Positions 1-8,700 are shown, counted from the first letter of the stretch. The stretch is 52,163 nucleotides of DNA from Sedimentisphaerales bacterium (GCA_016930635.1 JAFGGI010000032.1:1-52163); one strand, 5' to 3'. Made by a program: numbers and translations. The notes: generated by a model from the sequence alone, not told the origin.

Positions 1-14
1 GTTTTATATACCGG

Positions 15-46
15 CGAAACAGAGCCCCGACAGTGATGGAGGGGGT
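15..46. repeat. Dispersed repeat, copy 1 (GAAACAGAGCCCCGAC type)
   Basis: The 16-mer GAAACAGAGCCCCGAC at 16-31 followed by a G-rich tract (GGAGGGGG) recurs at 51951-51980 at the other end of the window. In both copies TTTAGCCCC follows about 40 bases later. This is a REP/MITE-like dispersed element rather than coding sequence. Confidence 0.6.
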
Positions 47-280
47 TTCCTGAAAATGATATATGCACCCACAACGCGTTTAGCCCCCGGACCTGTGCCG
101 GGGGGCATTGTCATTCTGAGCTTGCCCCTTAGGGGGCTTCGCCGAAGAATCTCATCCTGTCCCGCCTCCCGGCGGCTCCTTAACTTTTCACTATTCACTC
201 TTCACTTTTCACTATTTTTCCCCTAAACCCTGATTCCCTGCATCCTGGTCTCCTGATAATCTGATTCCCTTAAACCCCGT

Positions 281-350
281 CATTGCGAGGCCGAAGGCCG
301 CGGCAATCTCTATCCGCTGTACGCTATTTTTCCCCCGCGGCAATCTCTAT
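281..350. repeat. REP-like palindromic repeat (CATTGCGAG...GCAATCTC)
   Basis: CATTGCGAGG at 281-290 and CGGCAATCTC at 301-310 flank a small GC-rich palindrome (GGCCGAAGGCCGCGG). The right half recurs at 335-350. Versions of the same family occur around 2228-2262 and, as two facing copies, at 52042-52130. Such units are widespread intergenic repeats in several bacterial phyla. Confidence 0.65.
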
Positions 351-519
351 TTCCTGCCCAAATATCACCCTTGATTAACACAAAAAATAAAGGTAGAATA
401 GCGAAACATAAAAGACGTTTTCGGTTTGCAATATTTATGCCGATATACTATTTTCTACTCAAAACTTTTTGTATATTATGTTAAGCAACAAAAGGTAAGA
501 AAGATAAAGGAATATAAAA

Positions 520-807
520 ATGGCAGCAAGACACCAAATCAGGTGTATAAACAAGAGTAACAGAACAAGTGCGTATGAGCGTATTACACACATCGGAGGT
601 CTGAATGCTGATGGAACGCGCTGGAAACTAACCCAAGAAGCTGCCATTGAAGGTATTGAGTCGGGCAAATGGGAATTCTATGTAAGTGTAAATGATAAAC
701 CTGTTGAGGTAATTGTTTCTACTAGTGCGCTAGGAAATAAATACCTTAAGACTCAGGCTGATGGAGAAGAACCAAATAACTTACTAAGTTTACCAGAGTG
801 TCCGTAA
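520..807 (+). CDS. DUF3892 family protein
   Basis: This 95-residue protein fits the DUF3892 family: an N-terminal IRCINK strand, a central THIGG motif followed by a G-x-x-W segment, the phrase 'GKWEFYV', and a C-terminal '[18 protein letters not shown]' that resembles the family's usual 'YLKT..D....NLLSLP.C' end. The start is supported by an AGGA at 508-511, eight bases before the ATG at 520. No membrane helix, signal peptide or catalytic motif is visible. The family has no established function. It lies 87 bp upstream of the GHKL/STAS-like pair on the same strand, so it may belong to the same accessory module, although the gap and a fresh ribosome site leave independent transcription possible. 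Confidence 0.75.
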   Translation: MAARHQIRCINKSNRTSAYERITHIGGLNADGTRWKLTQEAAIEGIESGKWEFYVSVNDKPVEVIVSTSALGNKYLKTQADGEEPNNLLSLPECP

Positions 808-894
808 GTGTAGGTACAGCCCACCTAACATTAGCTCTTTATGTCGGTATTCCTATATTACGCAACAAGTGATGAAAAAAAAGGATAAATTGAC

Positions 895-1872
895 ATGTCG
901 ACATTGTATATTCCGAATAGTATAGCTCTCAGAAACTTCGATTCGATTTTCAAGTATAATAATTTCGACTTTTCTGATGGAAACGCCAAAATACATTTCC
1001 ATCCTACATATGTAGCTATGCACCCAGTTGGACTGGTTTTATACGCTTCTCTTGGGGATTACTTCAGGATGAATGATATTAAAACTTCGGCTTCTATTAA
1101 TTACAGCATTCGCTCAATTCCTTATCTTCAAAGAATGGGGTTATTCGCTGCACTTGGTTACTCAGACCCTGTTGAAACGGAAAGGCACGAAGAAACAGGA
1201 CGGTTTATCCCTTTAACTCGTATTACTAACAGCGATGAATTAACCACTTTTCTGAAGACTATCGATCCTCTTCTTCATACCACACAGGATATATCCAGAA
1301 TAGTCAAACATGTTTTCAGCGAGCTGTTACGTAATGTCTTAGAGCATTCTAAATCTAAGATAGGTGGACACGTATGTGCAACATATAATCATAATAGAAA
1401 AAAGGTTTCAATCGGAATTTCAGATACAGGTCAAGGTATTCGAAGTGGAATGAGAGGTTACAAGCAATTTAACAGTCACAAGGAAGCAATTCTAAACGCC
1501 CTTAAACCAGGTATTTCAGGAACTACTGCGAGACTGGGTGGTACTTTAGAAAATGCTGGTGCAGGATTATTCATTACGAAATGTATTGCACAGTCTACAC
1601 GAAATCATTTTTTGATCTACTCAGGAGACAGCTATTTCAAACTTCGCGCAAATCCCTTACCCGAGGATATCTTGTTTAATGCGAATCCAGAAGATGATTA
1701 TGCAACGATCAAAGATTCCCTCCCAGTATTTCATGGCACAGTTATTGGCATCGATATTCATATTGAGGACACAACTGCTTTTAATAAGCTTATGCAAACA
1801 ATCAGCGACTCATATCGAACTAGTCTTAACAAGATGAAGAAAGACTACTATAAAAGGATTAAATTCTCATGA
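895..1872 (+). CDS. GHKL-type ATP-binding protein paired with STAS-like protein
   Basis: This 325-residue soluble protein carries a histidine-kinase/anti-sigma-type ATP-binding fold in its second half. The N box is 'ELLRNVLEHS' (about residue 143), the G1 box is 'DTGQGI' (about 180) and the G2 box is 'GAGLFI' (about 223). There is no dimerisation-phosphoacceptor helix, receiver or membrane segment, so it is not a classical sensor kinase. The N-terminal 120 residues resemble no domain I can name, though the 'HPVGLVLYASL' stretch is reminiscent of a STAS-like core. The ATG at 895 has AAAGGA at 880-885. Its stop overlaps the next start by 4 bases (ATGA), indicating translational coupling. By analogy with SpoIIAB/RsbW-type partners it may control a bound protein by ATP-dependent binding or phosphorylation; that is inference. 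Confidence 0.7.
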   Translation: MSTLYIPNSIALRNFDSIFKYNNFDFSDGNAKIHFHPTYVAMHPVGLVLYASLGDYFRMNDIKTSASINYSIRSIPYLQRMGLFAALGYSDPVETERHEETGRFIPLTRITNSDELTTFLKTIDPLLHTTQDISRIVKHVFSELLRNVLEHSKSKIGGHVCATYNHNRKKVSIGISDTGQGIRSGMRGYKQFNSHKEAILNALKPGISGTTARLGGTLENAGAGLFITKCIAQSTRNHFLIYSGDSYFKLRANPLPEDILFNANPEDDYATIKDSLPVFHGTVIGIDIHIEDTTAFNKLMQTISDSYRTSLNKMKKDYYKRIKFS

Positions 1873-2153
1873 GGATATTGATTGAAGAACATTGTGGCTC
1901 TTTTGCTGAGAACAAAGATCAAGCTCGCAATATCCGTGAGAACCATATTCGTCCAGTGCTTGATTCAACGAATGATATCATAGTGCTTGATTTTTTTGGA
2001 GTTGACTCATCAACGCAGTCCTTTATTCATGCACTCATCAGCGGTTTCTTCCAAGAACTGGGAGAGAAAGCCTTAGAAAGATTTGAATTTCACAATTGCA
2101 GCAAAGCCGTGAAAAGCCTTGTGGCTACAGTCATTAATTATTCGCTTGAATAA
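1869..2153 (+). CDS. STAS-like (DUF4325) domain protein
   Basis: This 94-residue protein matches the STAS-like DUF4325 pattern: 'IVLDFFGVDSSTQSFIHALISGFFQELGEKALERFEFHNCSKAVKSLVATVINYS'. It has a central strand ending in an acidic D-F-x-G-V-D/S-S-x-x-F-I turn and a long helix, as in anti-anti-sigma-like proteins. It is translationally coupled to the upstream GHKL ATPase gene by a 4-base overlap, the arrangement expected for a two-protein switch. DUF4325 proteins are commonly found beside ATP-binding proteins, but the pathway they control is not known to me. Codon use and AT content resemble the ATPase gene and differ from the GC-richer core genes downstream, consistent with accessory DNA. Confidence 0.7.
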   Translation: MRILIEEHCGSFAENKDQARNIRENHIRPVLDSTNDIIVLDFFGVDSSTQSFIHALISGFFQELGEKALERFEFHNCSKAVKSLVATVINYSLE

Positions 2154-2729
2154 AATAACCCGTGCCCGTTTACCTGTTAATAGAATTAATTAGGGCCAGT
2201 GGGGCTATTGAAAAAGTCAAAATCGGATGATTGAGATTGCCGCGGTCTTCGCCCTCGCAATAACCCCGCTTTAAGGCACATCTGTGAAGCATAGTAGTAA
2301 TTCTTGGTTTCAACAATAGCGCAGCGGTAAAAATTCAGATTTTGAAACCTCGTGGGAAACTTGTTTACAAAAGAGGTTGAAAATTTGAATTTAAGCTATC
2401 CTTCGGATTGCTTAGTTGAAACAAATATTTCGTGTTTCTTCGTGCTCTTCGTGTTCATTCGTGGTTAATTAAATCCGCGTAATTTATGCCCTATGTATCA
2501 GTGTTTAAATATTTACCCTATTCGCTCTTATGCACTTATGACTTTTGCTCCTTTTTCTCTGATGACCGATAACTGAATACTGATAACTGTAATTTTTTGA
2601 GCATTTGAATTTAGATATTTGATATTGTTTAGGATTTCGATATTTGGATTTCGGATTTATCCCCTGTCCCCTATCCCCTATCCCCTAATTATCCTTGCAA
2701 AAACGAATCGACGGGGTATATTCCCAAAT
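2154..2729. other. Intergenic region with decayed repeats
   Basis: No gene seen in this 576-bp gap. It contains a REP-like unit (GAGATTGCCGCGG...CTCGCAATA) around 2228-2262, the foldback element at 2304-2425, a 'TTCGTGTTTCTTCGTGCTCTTCGTG' type iteration near 2430-2455, and a low-complexity stretch with CCCCTGTCCCC/CCCCTATCCC units at about 2657-2690. The upstream in-frame ATG at 2619 lies inside this low-complexity text and is unlikely to be the start of the acetyltransferase gene. Confidence 0.6.
2304..2425. repeat. 122-bp imperfect foldback (long inverted repeat)
   Basis: The outer arms TTGGTTTCAAC (2304-2314) and GTTGAAACAAA (2415-2425) are complementary. The inner arms AAATTCAGATTTTGAAACCTC (2331-2351) and GAGGTTGAAAATTTGAATTT (2373-2392) pair over about 20 bases with few mismatches, around a 21-base spacer. 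The whole can fold into one long imperfect hairpin. It is a candidate MITE-like or structured repeat element; no transposase is nearby. Confidence 0.6.
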
Positions 2730-3185
2730 ATGAATACCAGAAACGCCAAAGTCAAAGATGTCGAAGCGATATATTCGCTGATTAGTCATTATGCCCAGTC
2801 CGACAAGATGTTGTTCCGCTCGAAGGCGTATATCTATGAAAATCTGCAGATGTTCAGCGTCGCTGAGACAGACGGCCAAATCGTCGGCTGCTGCAATCTG
2901 CAGGTAATATGGGCCGACCTGGCCGAAATAAAGTCCCTGGCGGTGGCCGATGGCTATCAGAACAAGGGTATCGGCAAGGCTCTTGTCGAAAATGCCGTTG
3001 CCCGGGCCCAAAATCTCGGCATAAAAAAGGTATTTGCGCTGACTCTCGAGCCGGCTTTTTTCAAAAAACACGGCTTTACGGTCGTGGACATGGAAACATT
3101 GCCGATGAAGGTCTGGAGCGACTGTGCCAAATGCCCCAAGCAGGACGACTGTGACGAAGTAGCAGTAGAAAAGACACTCGTATAG
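2730..3185 (+). CDS. GNAT family N-acetyltransferase (ArgA-like)
   Basis: From the ATG at 2730 the product is 151 residues of standard single-domain GNAT fold: 'RNAKVKDVEAIYSLI' (first strand and helix), 'EIKSLAVADGYQNKGIGKALVENAVARAQNLG' (motif A, with the acetyl-CoA pyrophosphate loop YQNKGIG) and 'FFKKHGF' (motif B). The C-terminus holds C-A-K-C-P-x5-C-D-E, a pattern common in the short N-acetylglutamate-synthase-like GNATs, so acetylation of glutamate in arginine synthesis is possible, but no arg gene is nearby. A longer reading from 2619 would prepend 37 residues translated from low-complexity repeat sequence, so I reject it. Substrate is unproven. Confidence 0.75.
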   Translation: MNTRNAKVKDVEAIYSLISHYAQSDKMLFRSKAYIYENLQMFSVAETDGQIVGCCNLQVIWADLAEIKSLAVADGYQNKGIGKALVENAVARAQNLGIKKVFALTLEPAFFKKHGFTVVDMETLPMKVWSDCAKCPKQDDCDEVAVEKTLV

Positions 3186-3286
3186 CGTATAAAGGTTGCG
3201 ATGCTCGTTTCGTTATACGTTTGACGTTGGCCGTGATTTATGCCATAGGTACGAGTCGCGTAACCGATAGACGAAAAACGTGAATT

Positions 3287-4252
3287 CTAACCGACTTGTC
3301 TTCTTTCGAAGAAGGCTATTGCCAAAAGCAGGAATCCAACAGTGTAGAGCAAGCCGTAAGAACCAGCCATAACTATATATCTTAAAGGTACTTGGCTATG
3401 TTCGTATATGGCGTCACTGATCCAGAAAACCTGTAGGCTCGGGATTATAATTTTACCTATTTTAGCCCATAAATGACTTTCAGCAAGTCTTCCGAAGGTG
3501 TAATCGCTGATCAAGCCCAGCAGAAACAGGCCCACGCAGCAGCTTAGTGTGACGAGTATATTGAATCGGGTTGAGAACATTATAGCCGCTGCCGCGAGCA
3601 GGAACAGGGCTATCAGCAGCAGGATGGAGGCATAGGCATCGAATATAGCTATATTATTTCCTGCGGGATTGAATGACCAGGTTGGATCGATAAAGTAAAG
3701 AAACGCGATACTTATGGTCGCGAATATTGCGATCAGGATTATTGCCGTCGAACTGAATTTCCAGTCATAAGAGTAGTTCAGGAAAGCAGTTATAGCAAAC
3801 GAAAGACCTATGGACAAACTTGCTGATATCATAACGGTCATATCATGGGTATCGGCTGCTGCTGAGAGCACGCCATGGCGTATTGTCATAAGCATAGCTA
3901 TAGTAAAGACATAATGGGCTAAAATAATCGCTGCGATTACCCCTATAAATTTGCCAATAATGAAAATATATCGCGGCAGGGGCTTTGATAGGGTGGTTAA
4001 TATGGTCTTGGTCTCTATTTCCTCGGTAATTGACGCCGAAGCCGAGAAAGTCGCTATGAACAAACCAGCTATGAAGAGCGTAGAGAGTCCTAACTCTCTT
4101 AACATTTTGTTGTCATCATCCATGGTGTACATGGATAACGAAGGACTTATGATGAACAAAAACACAGCGGCTGTGATAATAACGGCATAGACCGGCTGTC
4201 TTATCGTTTCGACGAAGGTATTTTTCGCTATTGAAAGCAGTTTATAGAACAT
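3287..4252 (-). CDS. ABC-2 type transporter permease
   Basis: This 321-residue polytopic membrane protein begins 'MFYKLLSIAKNTFVETIRQPVYAVI', a typical start for ABC-2 permeases of the NosY/YhaP kind, and has six or more hydrophobic segments. The cytoplasmic loop 'EEIETKTILTTLSKPLPRYIFIIGKFIGVIAA' is the family's conserved coupling segment. No ATPase gene is adjacent. The same loop motif (K-x-I-x-T-x-x-x-K-P-x-x-R-x-x-x-I-I-G-K-x-x-G-V) occurs in the permease at 11888, so the two may share the ATPase at 10699. It is transcribed divergently from the SPFH operon; the 183-bp gap between them must hold both promoters. Confidence 0.8.
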   Translation of the reverse strand: MFYKLLSIAKNTFVETIRQPVYAVIITAAVFLFIISPSLSMYTMDDDNKMLRELGLSTLFIAGLFIATFSASASITEEIETKTILTTLSKPLPRYIFIIGKFIGVIAAIILAHYVFTIAMLMTIRHGVLSAAADTHDMTVMISASLSIGLSFAITAFLNYSYDWKFSSTAIILIAIFATISIAFLYFIDPTWSFNPAGNNIAIFDAYASILLLIALFLLAAAAIMFSTRFNILVTLSCCVGLFLLGLISDYTFGRLAESHLWAKIGKIIIPSLQVFWISDAIYEHSQVPLRYIVMAGSYGLLYTVGFLLLAIAFFERRQVG

Positions 4253-4435
4253 TTTTTAAGGATAAAAGTATTGCTATATAGAGTTTACCGAGTTATATTA
4301 CATTGTTTTAAATTTTTAGTAAAGCAACTTTTTTGTATACTTGTTTTCACGGGCGAAAGTTCAAAGTGTACGTGCCCATGGATGGAAGGTCACAATGAAC
4401 CATACGACTTAAAGTCATTCAGGAATTATATTTAA

Positions 4436-6478
4436 ATGCAGACAGAAGCTAAAAAAGCCGGATATGTTTGTCTGACAGCACTTATTTTAAGTGCGATATT
4501 TTCTTTCAGCAGCCTAATATTGTACAAGTTAACCGGGTCCTTTGCATTAGGAGCCCTTGGTTTTCAAATGATAGCAGGGGTGCTGATCTGGACTATTCTC
4601 GCTATTCAATTCTACCAGCGATTTCTTGCCGATCGCGAGAAACTCGATATGGAACAACTGGCACTTGGCAGCGGTGATACCATATTCGAATCACAAAGGA
4701 GTCATACCGAACTTTTTGCAGTTGCCCAGAACAGGTTAAAAATCTTTGAAAAATGGATATTGCCTATTTTTTCTCTTTTTATAGCTATCTATCAGATTTC
4801 TGTAGGCGGAGTACTGATAAGTTATGTTTTTCAGGGGCTGTCCAGAGCCCAGATGAACCATCTTCTTCTCGGCGCAGTACTGATGGTTTCCATCGCTTTT
4901 TTAAGTTTTCTTTTTTCACTTTATACCATAGGTCTGTCAAGCCTTCAGCAGTCGCGGCCTCTAAGAGCGGGGGGCAGTTATCTTCTGTCTATATCGATAC
5001 TGTCTTTTGCCTGTGCAGCAGGTCTTGCATTTGCTCAGTTTAAGGTGCCGGTCATTTTAGCGGTCTTCAACTGGGTTGTGCCGATAGTTATTTTTATTCT
5101 CGGCTTAGAGACAGTTTTTAATTTTGTTCTCGACAGATACCGCCCGAGATTGGCAGGTCAATACAGCAGTGCTGCCTTTGACAGCAGATTACTGGCGATA
5201 ATAGCATCTCCTAAAAGTATCCTGCAAACAGCAGCAAGTACTATTGACTATCAATTCGGTTTTAAGGTTTCTCAGACCTGGTTTTATAAAATAATAGCAC
5301 AGGCGATAGTACCATTGATAATTGTTTCGGCGGCGATACTTTACTTTTCAAGCTGTATTGTAATTATTGGACCCGATTCACAGGCGATAATCGAGAAGTT
5401 CGGTTCTGCATGTAATTCGCAGGGCCAAGTACGTCTCATAGGGCCTGGGCTTACAACGAAACTTCCCTGGCCTTTCGGTATAGTCAGGCAATTTCCATCA
5501 AAGCAGATCCAGGAAATAAATATAGGTTATGTGCCTGAGGAAGACCCTATCAAACAAAGGATGCCTTTGCTTTGGGGCATGGAGCATTATAAGGAGGAAT
5601 ACAACCTTCTGGTCGGCACCGAGGGCATAAACTCACAGGAAGAGGGGGCTGTTCCTGTAAGTATTATAAGGGCAGCTATTCCTGTGCAGTATCGTGTAGT
5701 GGACTTATATAAATATCTTTACAATTATGCCGATACCCGGAAGGTGCTTGAGTCTTTGTGTTATCGCGAGGTGATAAAATTTACTGCCAGTGCCCGGATT
5801 GAACCTGAATCGGAAAGCGGCACTGACCAGGAGAGTCTGCTTGGTGCTGGGAGGGAAAAAGCTTCTGCAGAACTTATGAAAATTATCCAGAGCGAATCAG
5901 ACAAGATGGGCCTTGGTGTTAAGATAGTCTTTATGGGTCTGGCAGGTTTTCATCCACCTCCTGATGTAGCGGAAAATTTCCAGGCAGTTATAGGTGCCGT
6001 TCAGAAGAAACAGGCTACTATTCTGGGGGCCATTGCCGAGAGAGACAGAGTTTTTACGACCAATGTCGGTTCTGTCAAGCAGGCCGAGGGTTTATACGAT
6101 CTTGCGGATAAATATATGCGGGCCGAACAGGCCGGGGACCAGGAGCAGAAAGATAAAATCAAGTTAGAGCTTGATAGTGCTTTTGTACAGGCTAAAGGCC
6201 GGTTATTTGCCGAGCTTCGTCAGGCAAAAAGTTATGCTTATGAGAGGGCAACCTTAGCTGAGGCTACCGGCAAGAGATTTAGTCAGCAATTACAGGCATA
6301 TAAAGCTGCCAGGCAAATTTACTCACATGAATTGAAGATGAGTATGCTTGAAGAGTCGCTTAAGAACGTCAGAAAATACGTTGTAGCGGCCGAAGGCGAC
6401 ACACAGGTAACGATAATAGACCTTCAGGAAAAGCTTGTTCCCAGCCTGTATGATATGGAGCCGGTAAATTTAGAGTAA
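4436..6478 (+). CDS. SPFH/Band 7 (HflK-like) protein fused to a multi-helix membrane region
   Basis: This 680-residue protein has two parts. Residues 1 to about 310 contain seven hydrophobic segments (about 12-33, 38-60, 100-125, 138-163, 177-198, 205-228 and 288-312) and resemble no domain I recognise. Residues 320-650 are an SPFH/Band 7 domain beginning 'VIIGPDSQAIIEKFGSA' and continuing 'GPGLTTKLPWPFGIVRQFPSKQIQEINIGY', followed by an Ala/Glu/Lys-rich coiled coil. Ordinary HflK has a single N-terminal anchor and about 400 residues, so this is an unusual fusion. It opens a tight run of 11 genes and is followed 44 bp later by an HflC-like gene, suggesting a hetero-oligomeric membrane scaffold that controls quality-control proteases such as FtsH. 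The start is ATG 4436 with AGGA at 4421-4424. Confidence 0.8.
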   Translation: MQTEAKKAGYVCLTALILSAIFSFSSLILYKLTGSFALGALGFQMIAGVLIWTILAIQFYQRFLADREKLDMEQLALGSGDTIFESQRSHTELFAVAQNRLKIFEKWILPIFSLFIAIYQISVGGVLISYVFQGLSRAQMNHLLLGAVLMVSIAFLSFLFSLYTIGLSSLQQSRPLRAGGSYLLSISILSFACAAGLAFAQFKVPVILAVFNWVVPIVIFILGLETVFNFVLDRYRPRLAGQYSSAAFDSRLLAIIASPKSILQTAASTIDYQFGFKVSQTWFYKIIAQAIVPLIIVSAAILYFSSCIVIIGPDSQAIIEKFGSACNSQGQVRLIGPGLTTKLPWPFGIVRQFPSKQIQEINIGYVPEEDPIKQRMPLLWGMEHYKEEYNLLVGTEGINSQEEGAVPVSIIRAAIPVQYRVVDLYKYLYNYADTRKVLESLCYREVIKFTASARIEPESESGTDQESLLGAGREKASAELMKIIQSESDKMGLGVKIVFMGLAGFHPPPDVAENFQAVIGAVQKKQATILGAIAERDRVFTTNVGSVKQAEGLYDLADKYMRAEQAGDQEQKDKIKLELDSAFVQAKGRLFAELRQAKSYAYERATLAEATGKRFSQQLQAYKAARQIYSHELKMSMLEESLKNVRKYVVAAEGDTQVTIIDLQEKLVPSLYDMEPVNLE

Positions 6479-6522
6479 AAATGCTGAATATTAGAACTTA
6501 TAAAATTTAAGGATAAGTCTAG

Positions 6523-7413
6523 ATGAAAAATATAACGGTTATAATTCTTGTTGTTCTGATTATCGTGGTGATGCTGCTTTATCTTATCTCGTTCCAGGTA
6601 AGCCAGACGGAGTCAGCGTTAATTTTGACATTTGGCAAGCCTACAAGACAGATTACTGAGCCTGGTTTCTATTTGAAATGGCCTTTGCCTATTCAGAAGT
6701 ATGTTCCGTTCGATTCAAGACCGAAGCTTTTCGAGGGTGTTGAAGAGGAGACAACAACAAAAGGCGGCGAACCGATAATTGTCAGGAGTTACATTATATG
6801 GCGTATTGGAGAGCCCCAGAAATTCCGTGAGGCTGTAAGAGATGAGGCGGGTGCTGAAAAGCTTCTCAGAAGCCGGCTTCGCGATGCTCAGAACAATGTG
6901 ATAGGCAAACACTATTTCAGTGAGTTTGTAAATACCGACCGTACACAGATAAAATTCAGTGATATTGAGGGTGAGATGATTGCTGTTATGTCCGGTCCTG
7001 TAAAAGAGGCTTACGGCATAGAGATTAAATCTGTCGGGTTAAAGATGCTTAAGGTTAATGATAAAGTTACCCAGGATGTTTTTGCAAGAATGAAGGCGGA
7101 CAGGAACCGCAAGACAGAAGCTACACTTGCTCAAGGCAATGCGGAAGCGATGCGGATAAAGAGTGATGCTGACTCGAAGATCACAGAACTTCTGGCTGCA
7201 GCGGAGGCGAGGGCAAAGGCGATACGCGGCAGCGGTGATGCTGAAGCAGCTAAATATTACAAGATGTTAGAGGCTGATCCTGAATTTGCGATGTTCCTTC
7301 GTGAAATAGAGACGCTGAAGAAGACTCTTAAGGACCGTGCGACAGTAATTTTGCCTGCTGATGCACAGCCGTTCAGGCTTCTTAAGGAAGTGCCGCAGAT
7401 ACAGCCGAAGTAA
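6523..7413 (+). CDS. hflC: HflC-like SPFH protein, protease modulator
   Basis: This 296-residue protein has one N-terminal anchor ('VIILVVLIIVVMLLYLISF') followed directly by the Band 7 start 'QVSQTESALILTFGKPTRQITEPGFYLKWPLPIQKYVPFDSR', very close to HflC. The C-terminal half holds the helix 'AEATLAQGNAEAMRIKSDADSKITELLAAAEARAKAIRGSGDAEAAKYY', diagnostic of HflC. In the known family HflK and HflC assemble into a large membrane cage around FtsH and limit its proteolysis. Here it lies between two other SPFH genes, 44 bp after the first and 18 bp before the third, all on one transcript. Length is normal for HflC (about 300). Confidence 0.88.
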   Translation: MKNITVIILVVLIIVVMLLYLISFQVSQTESALILTFGKPTRQITEPGFYLKWPLPIQKYVPFDSRPKLFEGVEEETTTKGGEPIIVRSYIIWRIGEPQKFREAVRDEAGAEKLLRSRLRDAQNNVIGKHYFSEFVNTDRTQIKFSDIEGEMIAVMSGPVKEAYGIEIKSVGLKMLKVNDKVTQDVFARMKADRNRKTEATLAQGNAEAMRIKSDADSKITELLAAAEARAKAIRGSGDAEAAKYYKMLEADPEFAMFLREIETLKKTLKDRATVILPADAQPFRLLKEVPQIQPK

Positions 7414-7431
7414 TTTGAAACAGGAATAATT

Positions 7432-8700
7432 ATGACCGCGATTCATAACCATAACCATAATCATAATCATGAACACGAGCATGTAGATTCGCAGGCAGAC
7501 ATACCGATTGAAGAATTGGATGCAGGCAGTAAGAGTCTTGCCGATGCTCTTCGGATCAGCTTTTTTGTTCTTAAGTTCATAATGATTGCGCTTGTGATAT
7601 TCTTTTTCGGCTCTGGTGTTTTTACGGTTGGTCCTGATGAGCGGGCCATGGTTTTAAGGTTCGGGAAGATACGCGGTGATACGAGTGATAAGCGGATACT
7701 GACTCCCGGCCTGCATTGGGCAGTTCCTTCTCCTGTGGATGAGATAATAAGATTTCCAGGCCGAAATACAGTTGAGCGGGTGACGCTGGATGCGTTTTGG
7801 TATGATGAAACCAAGAAGAGGCCCGGCCTGTCGCTTGATCCTGTTGTGGACGGTTATTGCCTTACGCGTAATGATTCGGTGGCGGACTTAAGGACCGGTA
7901 ATGATTACAACATAGTTCATTCAAGGTGGCTTTTGACGTATAGGATTTCTGATTGTGAGTTGTTCCTGAAAAATATATATGTCAAAGACGCACCGGCCGG
8001 TCAGAATTATATAGATGTCATAGGCGAGAGTGTCGAGCCGATGTTGAGAGCCCTGGCCTGCGATGCGATCATAACCACAATGGTCCAGTTCAGTATTGAT
8101 GAAGCTATAAAAAGCGATGCTGATATAAGCCGGCAGGCAAGCAAAGTTCTGCAGGCGAAGCTGGACGATATAGAAAGCGGTATAGAAATTGATTCAATGC
8201 AGATCACGGCGGTTACCTGGCCCCGGCAGGTTGAAGATGCCTTTATTGCATCGATCAAGGCGAGCAATGACGCGGACAGGATAATTCGCGAGGCAAAAGG
8301 ATATGCTGAGAGCAAAATCAATGAAGCCGGCGGAGCGGAGATAATTAATGCGTTTTCTAATCCTGATGTTACAGAGCCGCAGATGGAGTATTACTGGGCG
8401 AATGCTTCCGGCCAGGTTCGCCAGACCATATCGGAAGCGAAAGCCTATCGTACAAAAGTGGTTGAATCGGCCAAAGCCAACGCCGACTATCTTGTAAAAC
8501 TTCTGCCTCAGTATCGTAAGAGACCCCGTCTTGTGCTTGAACGGATATATTATGATGCGATGGAAGAGATCCTGGGCAATACCGATGAGAACATAATTGC
8601 TCAGCCCGGTTCAGATGTGAAAAATAAGGAATTCAGAATTATGATAAACAGGGACCCTGCTTTGAAGAAGGGCGGCCAGAAAAAAGTAACCGAGAAATAA
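7432..8700 (+). CDS. hflK: HflK-like SPFH protein with histidine-rich N-terminus
   Basis: This 422-residue protein has a cytosolic N-terminal tail, one anchor ('FFVLKFIMIALVIFFFGSGVF', about residues 42-62) and an SPFH domain ('VGPDERAMVLRFGKI...PGLHWAVPSPVDEIIRFPGR') with an HflK-type coiled-coil end. Residues 5-17 alternate His with Asn/Glu, giving seven His in 13 residues, encoded by a hexanucleotide iteration around 7444-7482. His-rich tails of this type usually bind Zn, Ni or Co. The next gene, 24 bp away, is a P1B metal ATPase without its usual N-terminal metal-binding domain. The ATG at 7432 follows CAGGAATAATT. Confidence 0.85.
   Translation: MTAIHNHNHNHNHEHEHVDSQADIPIEELDAGSKSLADALRISFFVLKFIMIALVIFFFGSGVFTVGPDERAMVLRFGKIRGDTSDKRILTPGLHWAVPSPVDEIIRFPGRNTVERVTLDAFWYDETKKRPGLSLDPVVDGYCLTRNDSVADLRTGNDYNIVHSRWLLTYRISDCELFLKNIYVKDAPAGQNYIDVIGESVEPMLRALACDAIITTMVQFSIDEAIKSDADISRQASKVLQAKLDDIESGIEIDSMQITAVTWPRQVEDAFIASIKASNDADRIIREAKGYAESKINEAGGAEIINAFSNPDVTEPQMEYYWANASGQVRQTISEAKAYRTKVVESAKANADYLVKLLPQYRKRPRLVLERIYYDAMEEILGNTDENIIAQPGSDVKNKEFRIMINRDPALKKGGQKKVTEK

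Larger units (their letters stand above)
1..519. other. Repeat-rich intergenic region
   Basis: I see no convincing gene here. The stretch is a patchwork of short dispersed repeats: a GAAACAGAGCCCCGAC element at 16-31, a CATTCTGAG...GAAGAATCTC element near 112-152, a CATTGCGAG...GGCAATCTC element at 281-310 with a partial second copy at 335-350, and low-complexity C/T-rich text (CACTATTCACTCTTCAC, CCCTGATTCCC) between them. The last 80 bases are AT-rich and probably hold the promoter of the DUF3892 gene (TATATT/TATTAT around 470-480). The 64-codon minus-strand reading frame across the repeats is a by-product of repeat sequence. Confidence 0.6.

Noticed and set aside
1-520. Insertion sequence or prophage end at the left border
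   Set aside because: Repeats are short REP-like units; no transposase, integrase or target duplication is visible.
2685-3071. 128-codon minus-strand frame opposite the GNAT gene
   Set aside because: Antisense to a clear acetyltransferase and with composition of a shadow frame; no family resemblance.
7444-7482. Tandem hexanucleotide iteration as a CRISPR-like or non-coding repeat
   Set aside because: It is in frame and encodes the His-rich tail of the HflK-like protein; unit is too short for CRISPR and has no spacers.
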